From positions 6,758,001 to 6,822,000 of the forward strand of contig CM034111.1 in assembly GCA_019914945.1 (NCBI GenBank): 64,000 nt of DNA, written 5' to 3'. The notes under the pieces are model-generated. The model made no database searches. It had not been told where the DNA came from and was given only the letters and a program-made list of their open reading frames with translations. This stretch comes from Typha latifolia (taxonomy: Eukaryota > Streptophyta > Magnoliopsida > Poales > Typhaceae). The translations under genes were made by a program, and so were the position numbers. Position 1 is the first letter of the stretch. Each line of letters opens with the position of its first letter. Of this stretch, positions 1-11,108 are shown one piece after another.

Positions 1-1180
1 TTGGGCAAGAAGTATATCTTCTTCCATGATTATACTCTGTTTGGTAGTAAATCTTGATAGAATTCAGCTGATTTTAAACTTGGAATGGTTTTGTTTTCTA
101 TTTGGATATCAACTGCATAGAATTTATAGATCACAATTCATTTCAATGTACTCAGACTAAAGATGATGATGACTAGATCTACTACCACTTTCTTAATCTG
201 CTTAATTTTGCTGATGATGAAACAGATATGTTTACCTGGGTCTCTTTGACACTGAAATAGAAGCTGCAAGGTATGTTTTCTTCTCTTTGCAAGCTCTTGA
301 TGATTAATATCAAACTCTACTTGCAGTTTTGTGGGTTTCCAGGGCATATGACAGAGCTGCAATAAAGTTTAATGGCAAGGATGCAGTGACCAATTTTGAT
401 GCCAGCATGTATGCCGACGAGCTTAACTCCACCGGTAGGCTATCAGCTAAATTTATTCATTATATTCAGCTATCTACTTGCAACTTCATGGTTCTTAAGT
501 CATCTTTTTGTGTATTTTTGGATGTGTTACAGTTGAGAACAGTGATTATAATCTAGACCTTTGTCTTGGAAGCTCAGGCTCCAAAAGAAGTAGCATTGAG
601 TCTCTGGGTGATGATAGCCCTTATGGAATGGATGAGCTTGTTCCTATGGCAGTTGAGCCGGATTGGAACATGAGCACTAGAAGCACCAAACAAAAGGTAT
701 GTGTGATCTTAACTCAAATTTGTTATAATCTTATTTATCAGAATCATTCAATTGCAATGAATTTGTTCTCATCATCTTTATATCATTAGTTCAATAATGA
801 ATTTGACCAGCTAGAACATGAAAGCAGAAGGAATTTAGCACAAAAGCACAGCTACATCCAATCCTCAACTCCACCACAACTTCCATACCTGCACTTCAGT
901 TCTTATCATCAAGTGAGTTGCTCCCAATTGCATCAAGATTGTTGTCATATACCTTGTTAGTCAAAAGCATGATCTGGTATTCTCATCCACTGATTGATGA
1001 TTGTTGCAGACTCCGAACCGCAACCTTTCCTTGACGATCGGTAGTGAGCATCAACAACAACAACAGAGACAATTGAATTGGGGCAATGGCTACGCCAATC
1101 GGCCATCGGTGAGAGCAATAGTCCCGCCTCAATTGCTTGCCGCACAGCTGCAGCATCATCAGGATTCCCACCACAGTTAG
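1..1180 (+). CDS. euAP2-clade AP2/ERF transcription factor, 3' part of gene (six exon segments)
   Basis: Nuclear DNA-binding transcription factor of the AP2/TOE (euAP2) group, which controls floral organ identity and the timing of flowering. The gene enters from the left edge. Exons that splice in frame with GT-AG borders are 1-11, 226-270, 343-434, 533-696, 790-912 and 1010-1180, giving 201 codons and a TAG stop. The first three segments encode the end of the second AP2 domain ([19 protein letters not shown], then [18 protein letters not shown]), with the conserved G-FDTE-EAARAYD-AA-K-G-AVTNF pattern. Exon 4 carries [15 protein letters not shown], the LxLxL EAR-like repression motif typical after R2 in euAP2 proteins. 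The last exon is Gln/His-rich and holds a miR172 site. Exon junctions are inferred from reading frame and splice consensus, not from transcripts. No stops or frameshifts are seen, so this is probably a working gene. Confidence 0.92.
1148..1168 (+). promoter_or_regulatory. miR172 complementary site
   Basis: CTGCAGCATCATCAGGATTC matches the complement of plant miR172 almost throughout and is the diagnostic site of euAP2 transcripts, through which miR172 represses translation and cleaves mRNA. It lies 12 bases before the stop. In most euAP2 genes this site is read as Ala-Ala-Ser-Ser-Gly-Phe; here the frame that continues the exon reads it as Leu-Gln-His-His-Gln-Asp. Confidence 0.93.
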
Positions 1181-1929
1181 TAGAACCAGCCCAGCTTGGC
1201 TGCAAAAGAATGGGTTCCACTCTTACAAGACCCACATAATAAAAAGTCTTGCATTCTTACCACAACCAGGTAGATGCTCCTCTGTGCAGCACAAAGGGCT
1301 ACCGCCACTCCTTTTAGTGAGAATGTGCTTTTAGTTAATTAGAAAGTGAGAATGTTAAGAGAGGGAATCTTCTTGGATATTTGGATAACCTTGGAGATTT
1401 ATTTTGTTTGGTCATGTGCATTCATCTATGACTCAAGTCTCTTGATTGAATCGAAGAGGTAGAAATTTGAGAAAGTGAGTGGATTTTGTTTCCAGTTGTG
1501 GCATAATGATAGTGTAAGTAGATGCTGAGTCAGTTTCTTTCCAGTTTGTGTATAATAACAATAATTTGATAGGGTTAAGAAGTAAGAAAGGGAAAGGGAT
1601 TCTTCTATCTTTTTAGGTCACGAGAAGGGGTTAAATGGTCCGAATGGCTTGTCGCTGTCGTTGGTCCTTCGAATCAGATCATGCCAGCTGCAGTCAGAGT
1701 AGGCCGTAGGGTTATAATGACGAGATAGCAGCCCATAACAAGACCTGCGACTGGTTAATTAGAAGATCTACCCAAGTTGAGTTTTTTTTATCAAAATATT
1801 GATATAGTAAAATTTATTTCCCAAACTAGAATACTGTGCAAAGTATTTTTCAAAATAGTATAATAGGAAAATTATTTTTTCAGACAGCTATCATTCGTGT
1901 AACCAAATAAGTTTATCTCTAAATAATTA
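1181..1929 (+). other. 3' UTR and downstream flank of the AP2-like gene
   Basis: No second coding region is convincing. The alternative frame through the miR172 site stays open to a TAA near 1240. The rest is AT-rich flank without a recognisable gene or repeat. No clear polyadenylation signal can be assigned by eye. Confidence 0.5.
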
Positions 1930-2046
1930 GTGAAAGCGATTAATGAATCGTTGTAGGAAAAGCAGTTAAAGAATCCCTGTACTAGAAAGCGATTTATTAT
2001 GAAATGCTTTACCCAAAAGCGATTTATGAATCGTTTTACCCAAAAG
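1930..2046. repeat. short tandem repeat, about 27-bp unit, about four copies
   Basis: Degenerate units of the form AAAGCGATTTATGAATCGTT followed by TTACCC occur four times in a row. The last two are nearly identical; the first two have diverged. Each unit contains a small inverted repeat (CGATT/AATCG). Confidence 0.6.
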
Positions 2047-2412
2047 TGTGAGCGACCGCTTGAGCAGGGAACTAACCACAAATCATCATTGCGCTTTAAG
2101 CGACATAGACAAATAAATCACTTTTTTGAAAAACAACTTAATAATCAGTTTTTCAAAAAAGCTACTTAATAATTATTTTTTTGGAAAGCATTTCTGATAC
2201 ACACTGTATGCCAAAACCAACAAAATTGGAAACTTAACATGTACCAAAAATTGAGTCATATAATAAAAATCAAAACATAGAAAATAAAATCTAAATTCAA
2301 AGAAAATTAGTCAACTGGGCAACTTAACAATTTGAGTCAGAATACATCGTAACTCCCAAATATTTATAAGAATAGACTAAAACTAAAAATAAAAATAAGT
2401 ATCATCGACTAT
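2047..2412. other. AT-rich flank between the host gene and element B
   Basis: No gene or clear repeat. ACTAT at 2408-2412 is the left target-site duplication of element B. Confidence 0.5.
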
Positions 2413-2948
2413 TGTTAAATTTATAGTTATAATATTTGTTATGCTCAAATTATTAAATGTTAATATTTTATTTTAACTAATTAATATATTTTAGTTATAT
2501 GTAGACCTTTGATCAATTGAATCTTATTTAATCACTAAAAATAGTTAAATTTGGGCTCAAACCAGAATTAGAATTAGCCACTGCTAACCAACTGAATCTA
2601 CCTCTTATATTTCAAGTTATGCTTAAGTCAAACCATGACCCACTAATCACTTTCTTCCTTATTTGAATAAAAATGAGTCAAAATTTCTTTTTTATTTATC
2701 AAGCAACAGATTTTCAGCAATCAAATCTCTATCAAGTTGTAGAATTTTAGCAAGAAATCTTCACCTAATACAGCAGATTTTCATCTCCAATTCAAACAAA
2801 ATTTTAGTAATAATTGCAGCAGTAAACAAATTTCAAATTTTTATTTGAGCAGCAATTCTAGCCAAACAAATTACCTACCTAATACGGCAGATTTCTAACA
2901 TATTTCATATAGATTTTTACCAGATTTCATGCACATACTTAGCATATT

Positions 2949-3916
2949 TGATACGATTCGGACTTCACCGACGTCGTCTCAAGCATGGATTCACTTTAGG
3001 AGTGTTTTTATTTAATCTTTTAGTGTTTAATTTCCATTAAAATAAGTTTTCTGTAAGTCGCGTTCGAACGCGGGTGGAGTGAGTTCGAACGCGATTTGTG
3101 AACGGGGTTGTGAACGTGGTGAAGAGAATGCACTGTGCGTTCGAACGCACTGTGAACGCCTGCATCGCGTTCGCAAATACCGACAGGCGCGTTCGAACGC
3201 CTGCATCGCGTTCGCAAATCTAGAAGAGCGAACTCGGTGCGTTCGAACGCGGTCGGGCGAGTTCGAACGCGGTCGACGAAAATTATATTTTTAGGGTTAA
3301 TTTGAGTTGTTGGTTAGCCTATAAAAGGATGTGGTAGGCAACCAAATTGATTATTGATTATTGAGATTGAGTTTTGCCTTGCCTCCTTCGTCTTCTTCGC
3401 TCCCGTTCTCTCAATCCCCGGCGACGCCGCTTCTAACCTCCCTCGTCCGGCTAATCATCCTAGTCCCTTAGGGGTGGCCCTCTTCTCCCCCTTCGTCCAA
3501 TCTATCCAGCACTTGCCCTAACCTTTCCATCAACCATAACCCATCAACCACCACTTTTTCACCGGTGCCACCCCATTAACGCCGGTCCTCCACCAACCAT
3601 CATTACCTAGGATCTCGTGCCTCCATCCACGAATCCAAAACAAGCATCCTGACGTTCGTTCACTAAACGGACGATAGCTCGAGATCCACAACTCCGATTC
3701 GCCTGAAACTAAATTTCTTGGAAAGATATTTTCTGGGGCTACAACATATCAAAGTTTCACGTCGATCCGACGGCGGAATATTTCGGGATCTTATTTCAAA
3801 GTTTCATGCCAGATCTAGTCCAGATCAAGAATTGGAAGAGATCGACCCTTCACCAAAAAGGCGAGATCGTATCAAGCTGGTATCAGAGCTCCATAGCCAG
3901 AGGCGTGATCGTATCA
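2949..3916 (+). mobile_element. Solo LTR of family A inside the B 5' LTR
   Basis: It starts TGATACGATTCGG, ends GATCGTATCA and is flanked by ATATT on both sides (2944-2948, 3917-3921). The sister LTR near 17350-17370 has the same neighbourhood uninterrupted, which is an empty-site proof of insertion. No internal element sequence is present, so it is a solo LTR from LTR-LTR recombination. Near its 3' end it contains TGGTATCAGAGC, a tRNA-Met primer-site copy, followed by a second GATCGTATCA. Confidence 0.93.
3059..3327 (+). promoter_or_regulatory. U3 promoter of LTR A: GCGTTCGAACGC array and TATA box
   Basis: Six TTCGAACG palindromes lie between 3062 and 3275, interspersed with TGCATCGCGTTCGCAAAT units, and are followed by a TATA box TATAAAAG at 3320-3327 in the context TTGTTGGTTAGCC. 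The position upstream of TATA suggests an enhancer or repressor-binding array; binding proteins are unknown. Confidence 0.6.
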
Positions 3917-4852
3917 ATATTTCAAACAGAATCACAACAGATTTTCTACCGATTTAGAGCAAATTTTCATGCTCCAAGAAGTCTATAAATAGAGGTATAG
4001 AGGGGTTGAGAGATAGAGAAAAATATCTTTTCTTGTGTATTTTCTGTTAAGTTTTTCTTTTGAGGAATTGTAGTTTAAAATTCAGCATTTAAACTTGCAA
4101 TTGTTTCAATTCAATTGGCAATAATAGAGCACATTCGAAGAAATTTCAATCTTTGTAAGTCAGCAAAGTTCATATTCTGATTTTCTTCTAGCGTAATCTC
4201 TTGTTTTTGGATTTAAATTTTATTTTTGAAGAAGCAACTCTCTAGTGCTAAATCTCATGTTTATTTTTATTCAAGTTATGTTATTAACTATTAAAATGAA
4301 TTTCTAATTTTCTTAAGGTTGAGGATGAAGCTTGTTGAGAACATATTTTTTTATTCTAAATCTGTTATGTGTTTTTAATTGCTAAATAGGTTCTTGTTTC
4401 TTCTAATTTAAATTTATTGTTTATGATTTAGATATTAGTTGTTTTTCTTAAAAAGGATACATCTAATGATTTAAAATTCTTACTCTATATTTTCTAAAAA
4501 TTAAGAAAGAACGTAATATTTATGAAAATTAAATTGTTCATTGAAAGATAATCTTCTGATCCACTAGTGATTGATTTCTTGGTGAATCGTAGAAATAGAA
4601 GAGATTTATATTATCTAATAGAAATGTGTTATCTACAAGTAGATTCCAAGACCTTATTTCTCACACTTAATTAAAAGAAATCTGAAATAAGGTTTTCTTT
4701 TTCCATAAATCTCCTAAACCCATTTTTCAACTATGTTAAAATTATTTTTAAGATTTTGAAACAAATTCTCGTGGGATCGATACCTTGCTTGCCAATCTAT
4801 TATATAAATTCGTGCACTTGTGAGTGTTACTTAATTTGTGACAATAAGTTTT

Positions 4853-4870
4853 TGGCGCTACTACCGGGGA
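4853..4870 (+). promoter_or_regulatory. Primer-binding site of element B (tRNA-Asp type)
   Basis: TGGCGCTACTACCGGGGA resembles the site complementary to the 3' end of plant tRNA-Asp used by Tat/Athila elements, with about four mismatches. It follows the LTR by 6 bp. Confidence 0.7.
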
Positions 4871-5743
4871 CTTGTGTTGAAAACTATTTTGAAAATTTAA
4901 AATTAATTTTTCTACTAGTTGTTTAAAAAAAATTAAAAAAAAATAATAGAAATTTTTAAAAAAAAAATCTGAATTTTGTTCTTGTTTTGAATTATTCTAC
5001 AGAAACCAAAGAACGAAAGAGGATTGTGCTTGAAGATAAGAAAAATGCTTAAAAATTACTCCCAGCGAAGTAATTGCTAACTGGTGGACTCGATTGGAAG
5101 GTTTGAATTTCTTAACCCTACCCACAAATCTCCTATCAGTGGGTTCTGAACTGATTCTGTGTGATTATTTATGCATTCATATTTGCATAAAATATTTAGT
5201 AAGGGCACAAACCTCACCAAGATAAGGAGTGGATTTAATCACCACATCCTTAACCACTTAAGTTAATCATCCCCTTTCATTTTAAAACCCAAGCCAAACA
5301 TCTAACTTAAAATCAAGTAGACGTCGGCCAAAGGATTTCACATAGCTCATAAGAACCTCTCGGGAAAAGTTATCTTTTAGTAAGCCTAGTGTGCACCTCC
5401 AAATTACAATGTCTAGGTAAGTTCTATAAAAAAGGAGAGTCGTACTAAGGCGCCTAAGGGAATTAGTATTCTAAAGAGGCCAGTGCCCACCAGTATTCCT
5501 AGGAACTTACCTAGTTGTGTTTTGGTAGGCCTTAACTGGTAATCCTCTAGTTTCTAATTAGAAGAGAAGTGATTCTCTACAAGATTAGAATTGAAAAAAA
5601 AATTTCTTACCCTCATATTATACTTTAAAAACACAAACTATTGACTGTGATTTGCTTGGTTAGATTTGTGTTTGTGAAGCCTTTTTAAAAACGTAGAAAT
5701 TGGTTAGGTTCAAGATAGTTCAGGTCGGCTTACTAGGGAAGAA
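4871..5743 (+). other. Untranslated leader of element B
   Basis: AT-rich stretch between primer site and gag. No ORF of note. It has the length and place usual for a Tat-like leader. Confidence 0.6.
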
Positions 5744-6632
5744 ATGACTGAAAACCATCAATCGGTTCATGATGATACGATAACTTTACAAGAGTGATTT
5801 GCTCCTAATGGAACCCAACCTTCAAAATGCATTATGTTACCTAACACTAATGCAACTCATTTTGAATTAAAACTTGCCATCCTTCAATTGCTTCCTACCT
5901 TTTATGGTAAGAAAAATAAGAATCCATACTCTCATGTTGATGAATTCTTGGATATTTGTTCAACATTCAAATTTCAAAACTTTTCTGATGAATCTATTAG
6001 GCTAAGGCTATATTTTTTTCATTGAAAGGCCAAGCAAGAGCTTGGTTGAATCACTTAGAGCATAACTCAATCACCACTTGGAGAGATCAGAACTATAAAT
6101 TTGTATCCAAATTTTATCATATGCCTAAAACAAACCAATATAAATTGACCATCTCCACTTTCAAGTAGAAAGAGGAAGAGAAATTTCATGAGTCATGAGA
6201 AAGGTTTAAGGATCTTCAAATTAACTGCCCTCATCACAATTTTGAAAAATGGTGATTAGTCCAGTATTTCTACAATGGTCTAACCGATACAAATCGTAAT
6301 CTGGTTGAGTCTATGAGTGGTGGGTCATTTATGGCTAAGAGTACACCTGAAGCTTGGGCTCTTTTTGAAAGAATAGCTAAAAATTCCTAACAATGGGATT
6401 TTAGTACTGAAAGTCGAGGGACGTCATAGTTTAAGAGAGAAATATATGAAGTTCAACCTGATGTGAGTATGAATGCATGACTGGATAGTTTATCTAGGAA
6501 AGTTGATGCCCTTGTGTTAAGTCAAACTATGGAACCTATAAATCAGATGCAATCTGAAGTTTGTAGTATTTCTGTCAATCCCATGCACACTGCAATGGTT
6601 TGCCCTTCCTTGGGTTACCAAGATGGGTTAAA
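5744..6632 (+). pseudogene. gag of element B, first part
   Basis: The nucleocapsid/capsid polyprotein start can be set at the ATG at 5744. Residues such as LLPTFYGKKNKNPYSHVDEF and, after a one-base frameshift near 6020, ARAWLNHLEHNSITTW are the retrotransposon gag pattern of Tat/Athila elements. There are in-frame stops near 5791 and several more downstream. The reading continues exactly across element C to 12044, since removing C and one copy of TTAAA restores the frame. Confidence 0.82.
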
Positions 6633-7610
6633 TGATACGATCTTCTCTTTGGGGCTAAGGCTCTGATACCAGCTTGATACGATCTGGCATGGAACTTTGA
6701 AATTAGATCCCAAACTATGCTGTCGTCGGATCGACGTGAGATTTTGATATGTTGTAGCCTCGTAAAAGAGATTTCCAACAAATAAAGTTTTAGGCAAATC
6801 CGAGTTGGGGATCTCGAGATATCGTCCATTTAGTGGACGAAGGTCAGGTGGTCTGTTTTGGATCCGTGGATGGAGGCACGTGATCCTAGGTAATGGTGGA
6901 TGGTGGAGGACCGGCGTTAATGTGGAGGCACCGGTGAAAAGTGATGGTGGAACGGTTGTGGTTGATGGAAGGATTAGGGCAAGTGTTGGATAGATTGGAC
7001 GAAGGGGGAGAAGAGGGCCACCCCTAAGGGACTAGGGTGATTAGCCGGGATGAGGGAGGTTAGAAGCGGCGTCGCCGGGATTGAGAGAACGGGAGCGAAG
7101 AAGACGAAGGAGGCAAGGCAAAACTCAATCTCAATAATCAATCCTAATTTTGGTTGCCCTACACATCCTTTTATAGGCTAACCAACAACTCACATTGACC
7201 CTAAAACACAATTTTCGCCGACCGCATTTGAACTCGCCCGACCGCGTTCGAACGCACCGAATTAGCTCTTCTGGATTTGCGAACACGATGCAGGCGTTCG
7301 AACGCGTGATCGAACGCGCCTGTCGGTATTTGCGAACGCGATGCAGGCGTTCGAACGCGTGATCGAACGCGCCTGTCGGTATTTGCGAACGCGATGCAGG
7401 CGTTCACAGTGCGTTCGAACGCACAGTACATTCTCTTCACCACGTTCACAACCCCGTTCACAAACCGCGTTCGAACTCACTCCACCCGCATTCGAACGCG
7501 ACTTACAGAAAACTTATTTTAATGGAAATTAAACACTAAAACATGAAATAAAAACACTCCTAAAGTGAATCCATGCTCGAGACGACGTCGGTGAAGTCCG
7601 AATCGTATCA
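6633..7610 (-). repeat. 3' LTR of element C
   Basis: 978 bp. On the minus strand it begins TGATACGATTCGGACTTC and ends with a duplicated terminus: GATCGTATCA, a primer-site copy TGGTATCAGAGCC, then AGATCGTATCA. TATA is at about 7168-7175 and the palindromic array at 7213-7502. Confidence 0.92.
7213..7502 (-). promoter_or_regulatory. GCGTTCGAACGC array in the C 3' LTR
   Basis: A longer array than in the sister LTR: the unit with GCGTTCGAACGCGTGATCG occurs twice here and once at 11690-11935, so the array has expanded or contracted by whole units since insertion. Confidence 0.6.
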
Positions 7611-7801
7611 ATCCACCACGCTTCCGCAACCTTGTCCTCAAGGTTTGAAGTTTGTGAAGCGATCTTTGAACTCGGCTTAAGTTCCTCCATGGTATGATCT
7701 TCTGCATTGGTTCCCCACATATCTAAAGATATAGGAAATGCTGGTGCTGAAAGAGCGGCAAGCTCACTTGTGTCCGGTTGGCGCGAAAGAGCATCGGCGG
7801 C
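7611..7801 (-). pseudogene. C-terminal tail of pol in element C with polypurine tract
   Basis: Minus-strand frame reads SNLEDKVAEAW, the usual end of chromovirus-type pol, running into the polypurine tract GGAAGCGTGGTGGAT next to the LTR. Upstream it joins, within about 100 bp, the ALSRQP motif that follows RNase H. The junction marks the deletion of all integrase. Confidence 0.75.
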
Positions 7802-8317
7802 TCAATTTTCAATTCCCTTTTTGTAGACTAATTTGTAGTCATACCCAAGGAGTTTCGTGACCCACCGTTGTTGGGCTGGGGTGTGCACACGTTGCTCCAT
7901 GAAGTAGGGTAAGCTACGCTGGTCCGTGCGGATAGTAAATCGTTGGCCAATCAAGTAGGGTCGCCATTTGGTGACGACGTGTAGAATCGCTAGCATTTCG
8001 CTCGTAGGTAGATAGCTGTCGCGATCGACTTGACAATGCTTTGCTCATATATGCCACGGGTCTGCCCTCTTGCATCAAAACTGCTCCAATGCCCTCACCC
8101 GAAGCGTCGCACTCCACCACAAAGGGCTTGCCGAAATCTGTAGTGCTAGAACCGGAGCTGTAGACATAACTGTCTTCAAGGCTTCGAAGGCTTCCGTTGC
8201 TTTGCCCGTCCATTGAAACCCACCTTTTCTGAGTAAGGAGGTCAGCGGGGCAGCAATTTTGCCATAGTTGGCAACAAATCGCCGGTAGTACCCCGTCAAT
8301 CCAAGGAATCCCCTCAA
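7802..8317 (-). pseudogene. RNase H domain of element C
   Basis: Degrades RNA in the RNA-DNA hybrid during reverse transcription. Seen are the linker to RT ([18 protein letters not shown]), the first acidic motif [20 protein letters not shown], and TIRTDQRSLPYFMEQR with the second Asp. A frameshift near 8140-8070 splits the domain, and a TGA follows KKGIEN at 7802. Confidence 0.85.
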
Positions 8318-8937
8318 TTCCCTCGATTAGTAGGAATCGGCCAATCCACCATATTCTTGATCTTGCTTGGGTCGGCTTCCACTCCTTTTACAGAGATTAT
8401 ATGCCCCAAGTACTCCACTCTTGACTCTCCCCAAAGACACTTGTTCATCTTAACTTTTAGCTGGTTTTGTCGCAAGATATTTAATACCTCCCGCACGTGC
8501 CGCAAGTGCTCACTCCAATTCCTGCAAATATCATCAAAGAAGACGAGCACGTACCGACGCAAGAGTGGACGGAAGAGGTCATTAATCAGCCCTTGGAAGG
8601 TGGCCGGTGCATTGGTGAGCCCAAACGGCATGACTCGGAACTCATAGTGGCCATCGTGAGTTCTGAACGCCGTTTTGTGTACATCTTCAGGGTCGACTCG
8701 GATTTGATGGTATCCCGCTCTTAAGTCAAGTTTGCTGAAGTAGGCCGACCCTGTGAGCTCATCCAGCAACTCCTCGATCACCGGTATTGGATACCGGTCC
8801 TTGACAGTAATTGCATTCAAAGCTCGATAGTCGACGCAAAACCGCCAACTACAGTCTTTCTTCCGAACCAGCAGCACCGGCGATGAGTAGGCACTTCTAC
8901 TCGGTTGAATAATCCCTTGCTCGAGCATTTCCTCCAC
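8314..8937 (-). pseudogene. Reverse transcriptase domain of element C
   Basis: 207 codons read without a stop. Motifs in order: [53 protein letters not shown] (first catalytic Asp), [15 protein letters not shown], and VFFDDI with the catalytic Asp pair, followed by [17 protein letters not shown]. The DD pair is intact, the best kept RT in the window along with the D copy near 22.8 kb. No own start is expected because pol is made as a polyprotein. Confidence 0.92.
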
Positions 8938-10575
8938 CAGTTTACTGATCTCTTCCTTCTGGACATGCGGGTACCGATAGGGTCGGACATTCGCAGGTTC
9001 AGCCCCTGGAATGATTTGGATGCGATGGTCATGACGACGGTTCGGCGGTAGTCCTCGGGGTTCCTTGAAGAGATCCTGAAACTCCTACAGCAGCTCTTCC
9101 ATGTCAGAGGCTGCTTCCTTTGGTGGTGGATGTTCTGGTTCAACAACAGCCATTTGCAATAGTAGAGCTCGGTCCCCTGCACAAGGAAAACCCACAAGTG
9201 GTTGCAATGTCGGCCCTTGCCGCGGTTGATTTCCATCCAGCAGCACCCTTCTTCCATTCCTCCGAAATGTCAGTGTGAGGTTTGAGAAATCAAATGTTAC
9301 GGGCCCCAAGCTTTGAAGCCATTGAGTCCCCAAAATAATATCGGCACCTTGCAAGGCCAACGGATAAAGGTCCAATGTGAAAGTTTGGCCTTGCACCTTC
9401 AATTCCACACCTCCACAAATAAAATCTGCTCGCAATGTGGTGCCATCTCCGATCGTCACATCGAACCCTTCCATGGGTTCCGACTCAAGCCCAATCTTCC
9501 TAAGGAGCCTCTTGTCAATGAAGTTGTGGGTGGACCCGGTGTTAATCAAGATTCTCACTGTGGTTTTCTTGACTACCCCGTTTACCCGTAAGGTTTTTGG
9601 CGCAGCTGTCCCCGAATAGGCATGGAAGGAGATTTCGGCTATCATGTCCTCCACGGTTTGCTCCTCAGTTTCTTCTCCTTGATGTCCAGCCACATCTGCA
9701 CCTTCAGCTGCAAACTCGTCCTCCGCTTCCTCCAATCCATCGATTAGCATCACCGATCTCATCGGTTTAGCGCAGCGATGCCCGGGTACAAACTTCTCAT
9801 CACAACGGAAGCATAGGCCCTTGGCTCTTCTTTCTTCTACTTGGGCTGGGGTGAGTGCTCGTCCCGGACCTCTAGGTGCATACTTCACATCTTGGGATGG
9901 CTTCAATGGTGCTCGAGGAGGTACCACTGTAGCAGCAACCCTTGGTACTCCGATAGTATTTTCCGCCGCTATGTTTGGTTGAGCTTGATTGCGGCTTCCT
10001 TGGCTCATCCAACTCTGTTTCAAGTGTATCTTTATGGCCCTATGTTTGTCTTCCATAAGCACCGCATCTTCGAAGGCCTCCTTTAAGGTTCTAGGCCTTA
10101 AAGCCCTCACATCGGCTTGTATGTCACCCCGTAGCCCGGAGATGAAGGTGCTGCGAAGTTGCTGATCCGTCCATGGTGGATGACATCGGCTACTAATCCT
10201 CTCAAATTCTTGTTGGTATGACCCAACCGTAGTCTTTTGCACCGTCTTTGAGAGGAGAGCATCAAAGTCTTCATATCCCGATGCTCCAAATCGCCGTGTG
10301 ATATCGGCGCAAAATTCAGCCCAAGTTTCGATAGCCTTAGTAGCATTGGCTGCTCGAAACCAATGAAGCGCCGCATCCTCAAGGTGGAAGCTCGCAAGCG
10401 TCACCTTGTACTCTTCCGCCGTTCCTTGGTATGCAAAGAATTGCTCCGCCTTATACAACCAATCGATCGGGTCGCCACCTTTGAACTTGGGGAATTCGAG
10501 ACGCACGACTTGTCCACGGATGCCATTGTCTCGTTCCGGATCATGTCCTTGTCTAACCGGGGGAGGATGCACCAT
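8938..10575 (-). pseudogene. gag capsid, zinc knuckle and protease of element C
   Basis: Long minus-strand frame (to 9085) with the gag pattern FPKFKGGDPIDWLYKAEQFF, a CCHC knuckle CFRCDEKFVPGHRC, then the protease flap and core. The catalytic triplet reads Asn-Thr-Gly in ILINTGSTHNFID where family members have Asp-Thr/Ser-Gly, so the aspartic protease is inactive. The codon change is GAC to AAC. The sister element at 56.4 kb keeps Asp. The segment 8938-9084 joins protease to RT with a frameshift. Confidence 0.88.
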
Positions 10576-10611
10576 GAAGGGTTGATGATCCCTCCTTCGG
10601 TTTTGATTAAC

Positions 10612-11067
10612 TTATTGTGGTTCCGGATCGTATTGACCCGCCCACGGATCTTGATCTCCAAGGCGGTCTCCATAGTGGTTCACCCGTCGGATGGGTTCAC
10701 CTGCAACTGGACCTAGTGTAACCATCCTTGCTTGCCTCTGCCCATAGGGTGGTGGTAGTAGCGGCTCTTGTGGTTGCGAAGGCTGAACCGGTGGCGGTGG
10801 GTTCAAGGGGGTGGACTCGCGTCGTGGGGTCGATGGTGCTTTCCCGTTCGCCCGTAGTTCCCGCATCATCTCCATCATCATCTGGTTGTTGATGGCCAAT
10901 TGCTCTGAAATAGACCCCAACATGGCTTGGACGCTAGGTTCTTCCATATTCTGATTAGATCGGGCGGTTCCACGGGTGGAAGTCCTTGCAATCGTTTCTC
11001 CCTCCTCTATTGGGAGAATCTCTTCTTCATCATCTCACCGTGCAGCCATGGATCTGGTTGTCGTCAT
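10612..11067 (-). pseudogene. gag N-terminal region of element C
   Basis: Start ATG at 11067 (MTTTRSMAAR), then an in-frame TGA near 11036 where the sister copy at 54.95 kb has CGA. The rest holds a Met-rich helix (QLAINNQMMMEMMRELRANG) and a Pro-rich linker. A TAA at about 10612 ends this frame before the capsid part. Confidence 0.82.
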
Positions 11068-11089
11068 TGGAAGCGCTTGTCCGAGGAAA

Positions 11090-11105
11090 GGTGGCTCTGA
11101 TACCA
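11090..11105 (-). promoter_or_regulatory. Primer-binding site of element C (initiator tRNA-Met)
   Basis: On the minus strand TGGTATCAGAGCCACC, 3 bp from the LTR end. A second copy sits inside the adjacent LTR terminus, about 45 bp away. Confidence 0.9.
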
Positions 11106-11108
11106 GAT

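Larger units (their letters stand above)
2413..4846 (+). repeat. 5' LTR of element B, split by a solo LTR
   Basis: It begins TGTTAAAT and aligns along its length with 16828-18292, apart from the 973-bp interruption (968-bp LTR plus duplication). The end is set by comparison with the 3' LTR and by the primer site at 4853. Confidence 0.88.

Noticed and set aside
1872..2081. Minus-strand 69-codon ORF downstream of the AP2-like gene
   Set aside because: It is the translation of the 27-bp tandem repeat; repeated FWVKxFI residues mirror the DNA units.
3062..3275. Heat-shock elements
   Set aside because: The heat-shock element has two bases between TTC and GAA; the palindrome here is TTCGAA without a gap.
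3020..3294. Arg/Cys-rich ORFs in and around the palindrome arrays (also at 7201-7532, 11602-11913, 36606-37124, 37671-38498, 38735-39079, 46280-46584, 53967-54270)
   Set aside because: They are translations of the repeated GCGTTCGAACGC units, occur on both strands and in several frames because the repeat is palindromic, and lie in LTR promoters.
7280..7400. tRNA gene suggested by GTTCGAA
   Set aside because: Only the T-loop-like core is present. There is no A box, acceptor stem or anticodon arm. The motif is part of the array.
8357..10716. Plus-strand ORFs over element C
   Set aside because: They are antisense shadows of clear gag and pol reading frames on the minus strand.
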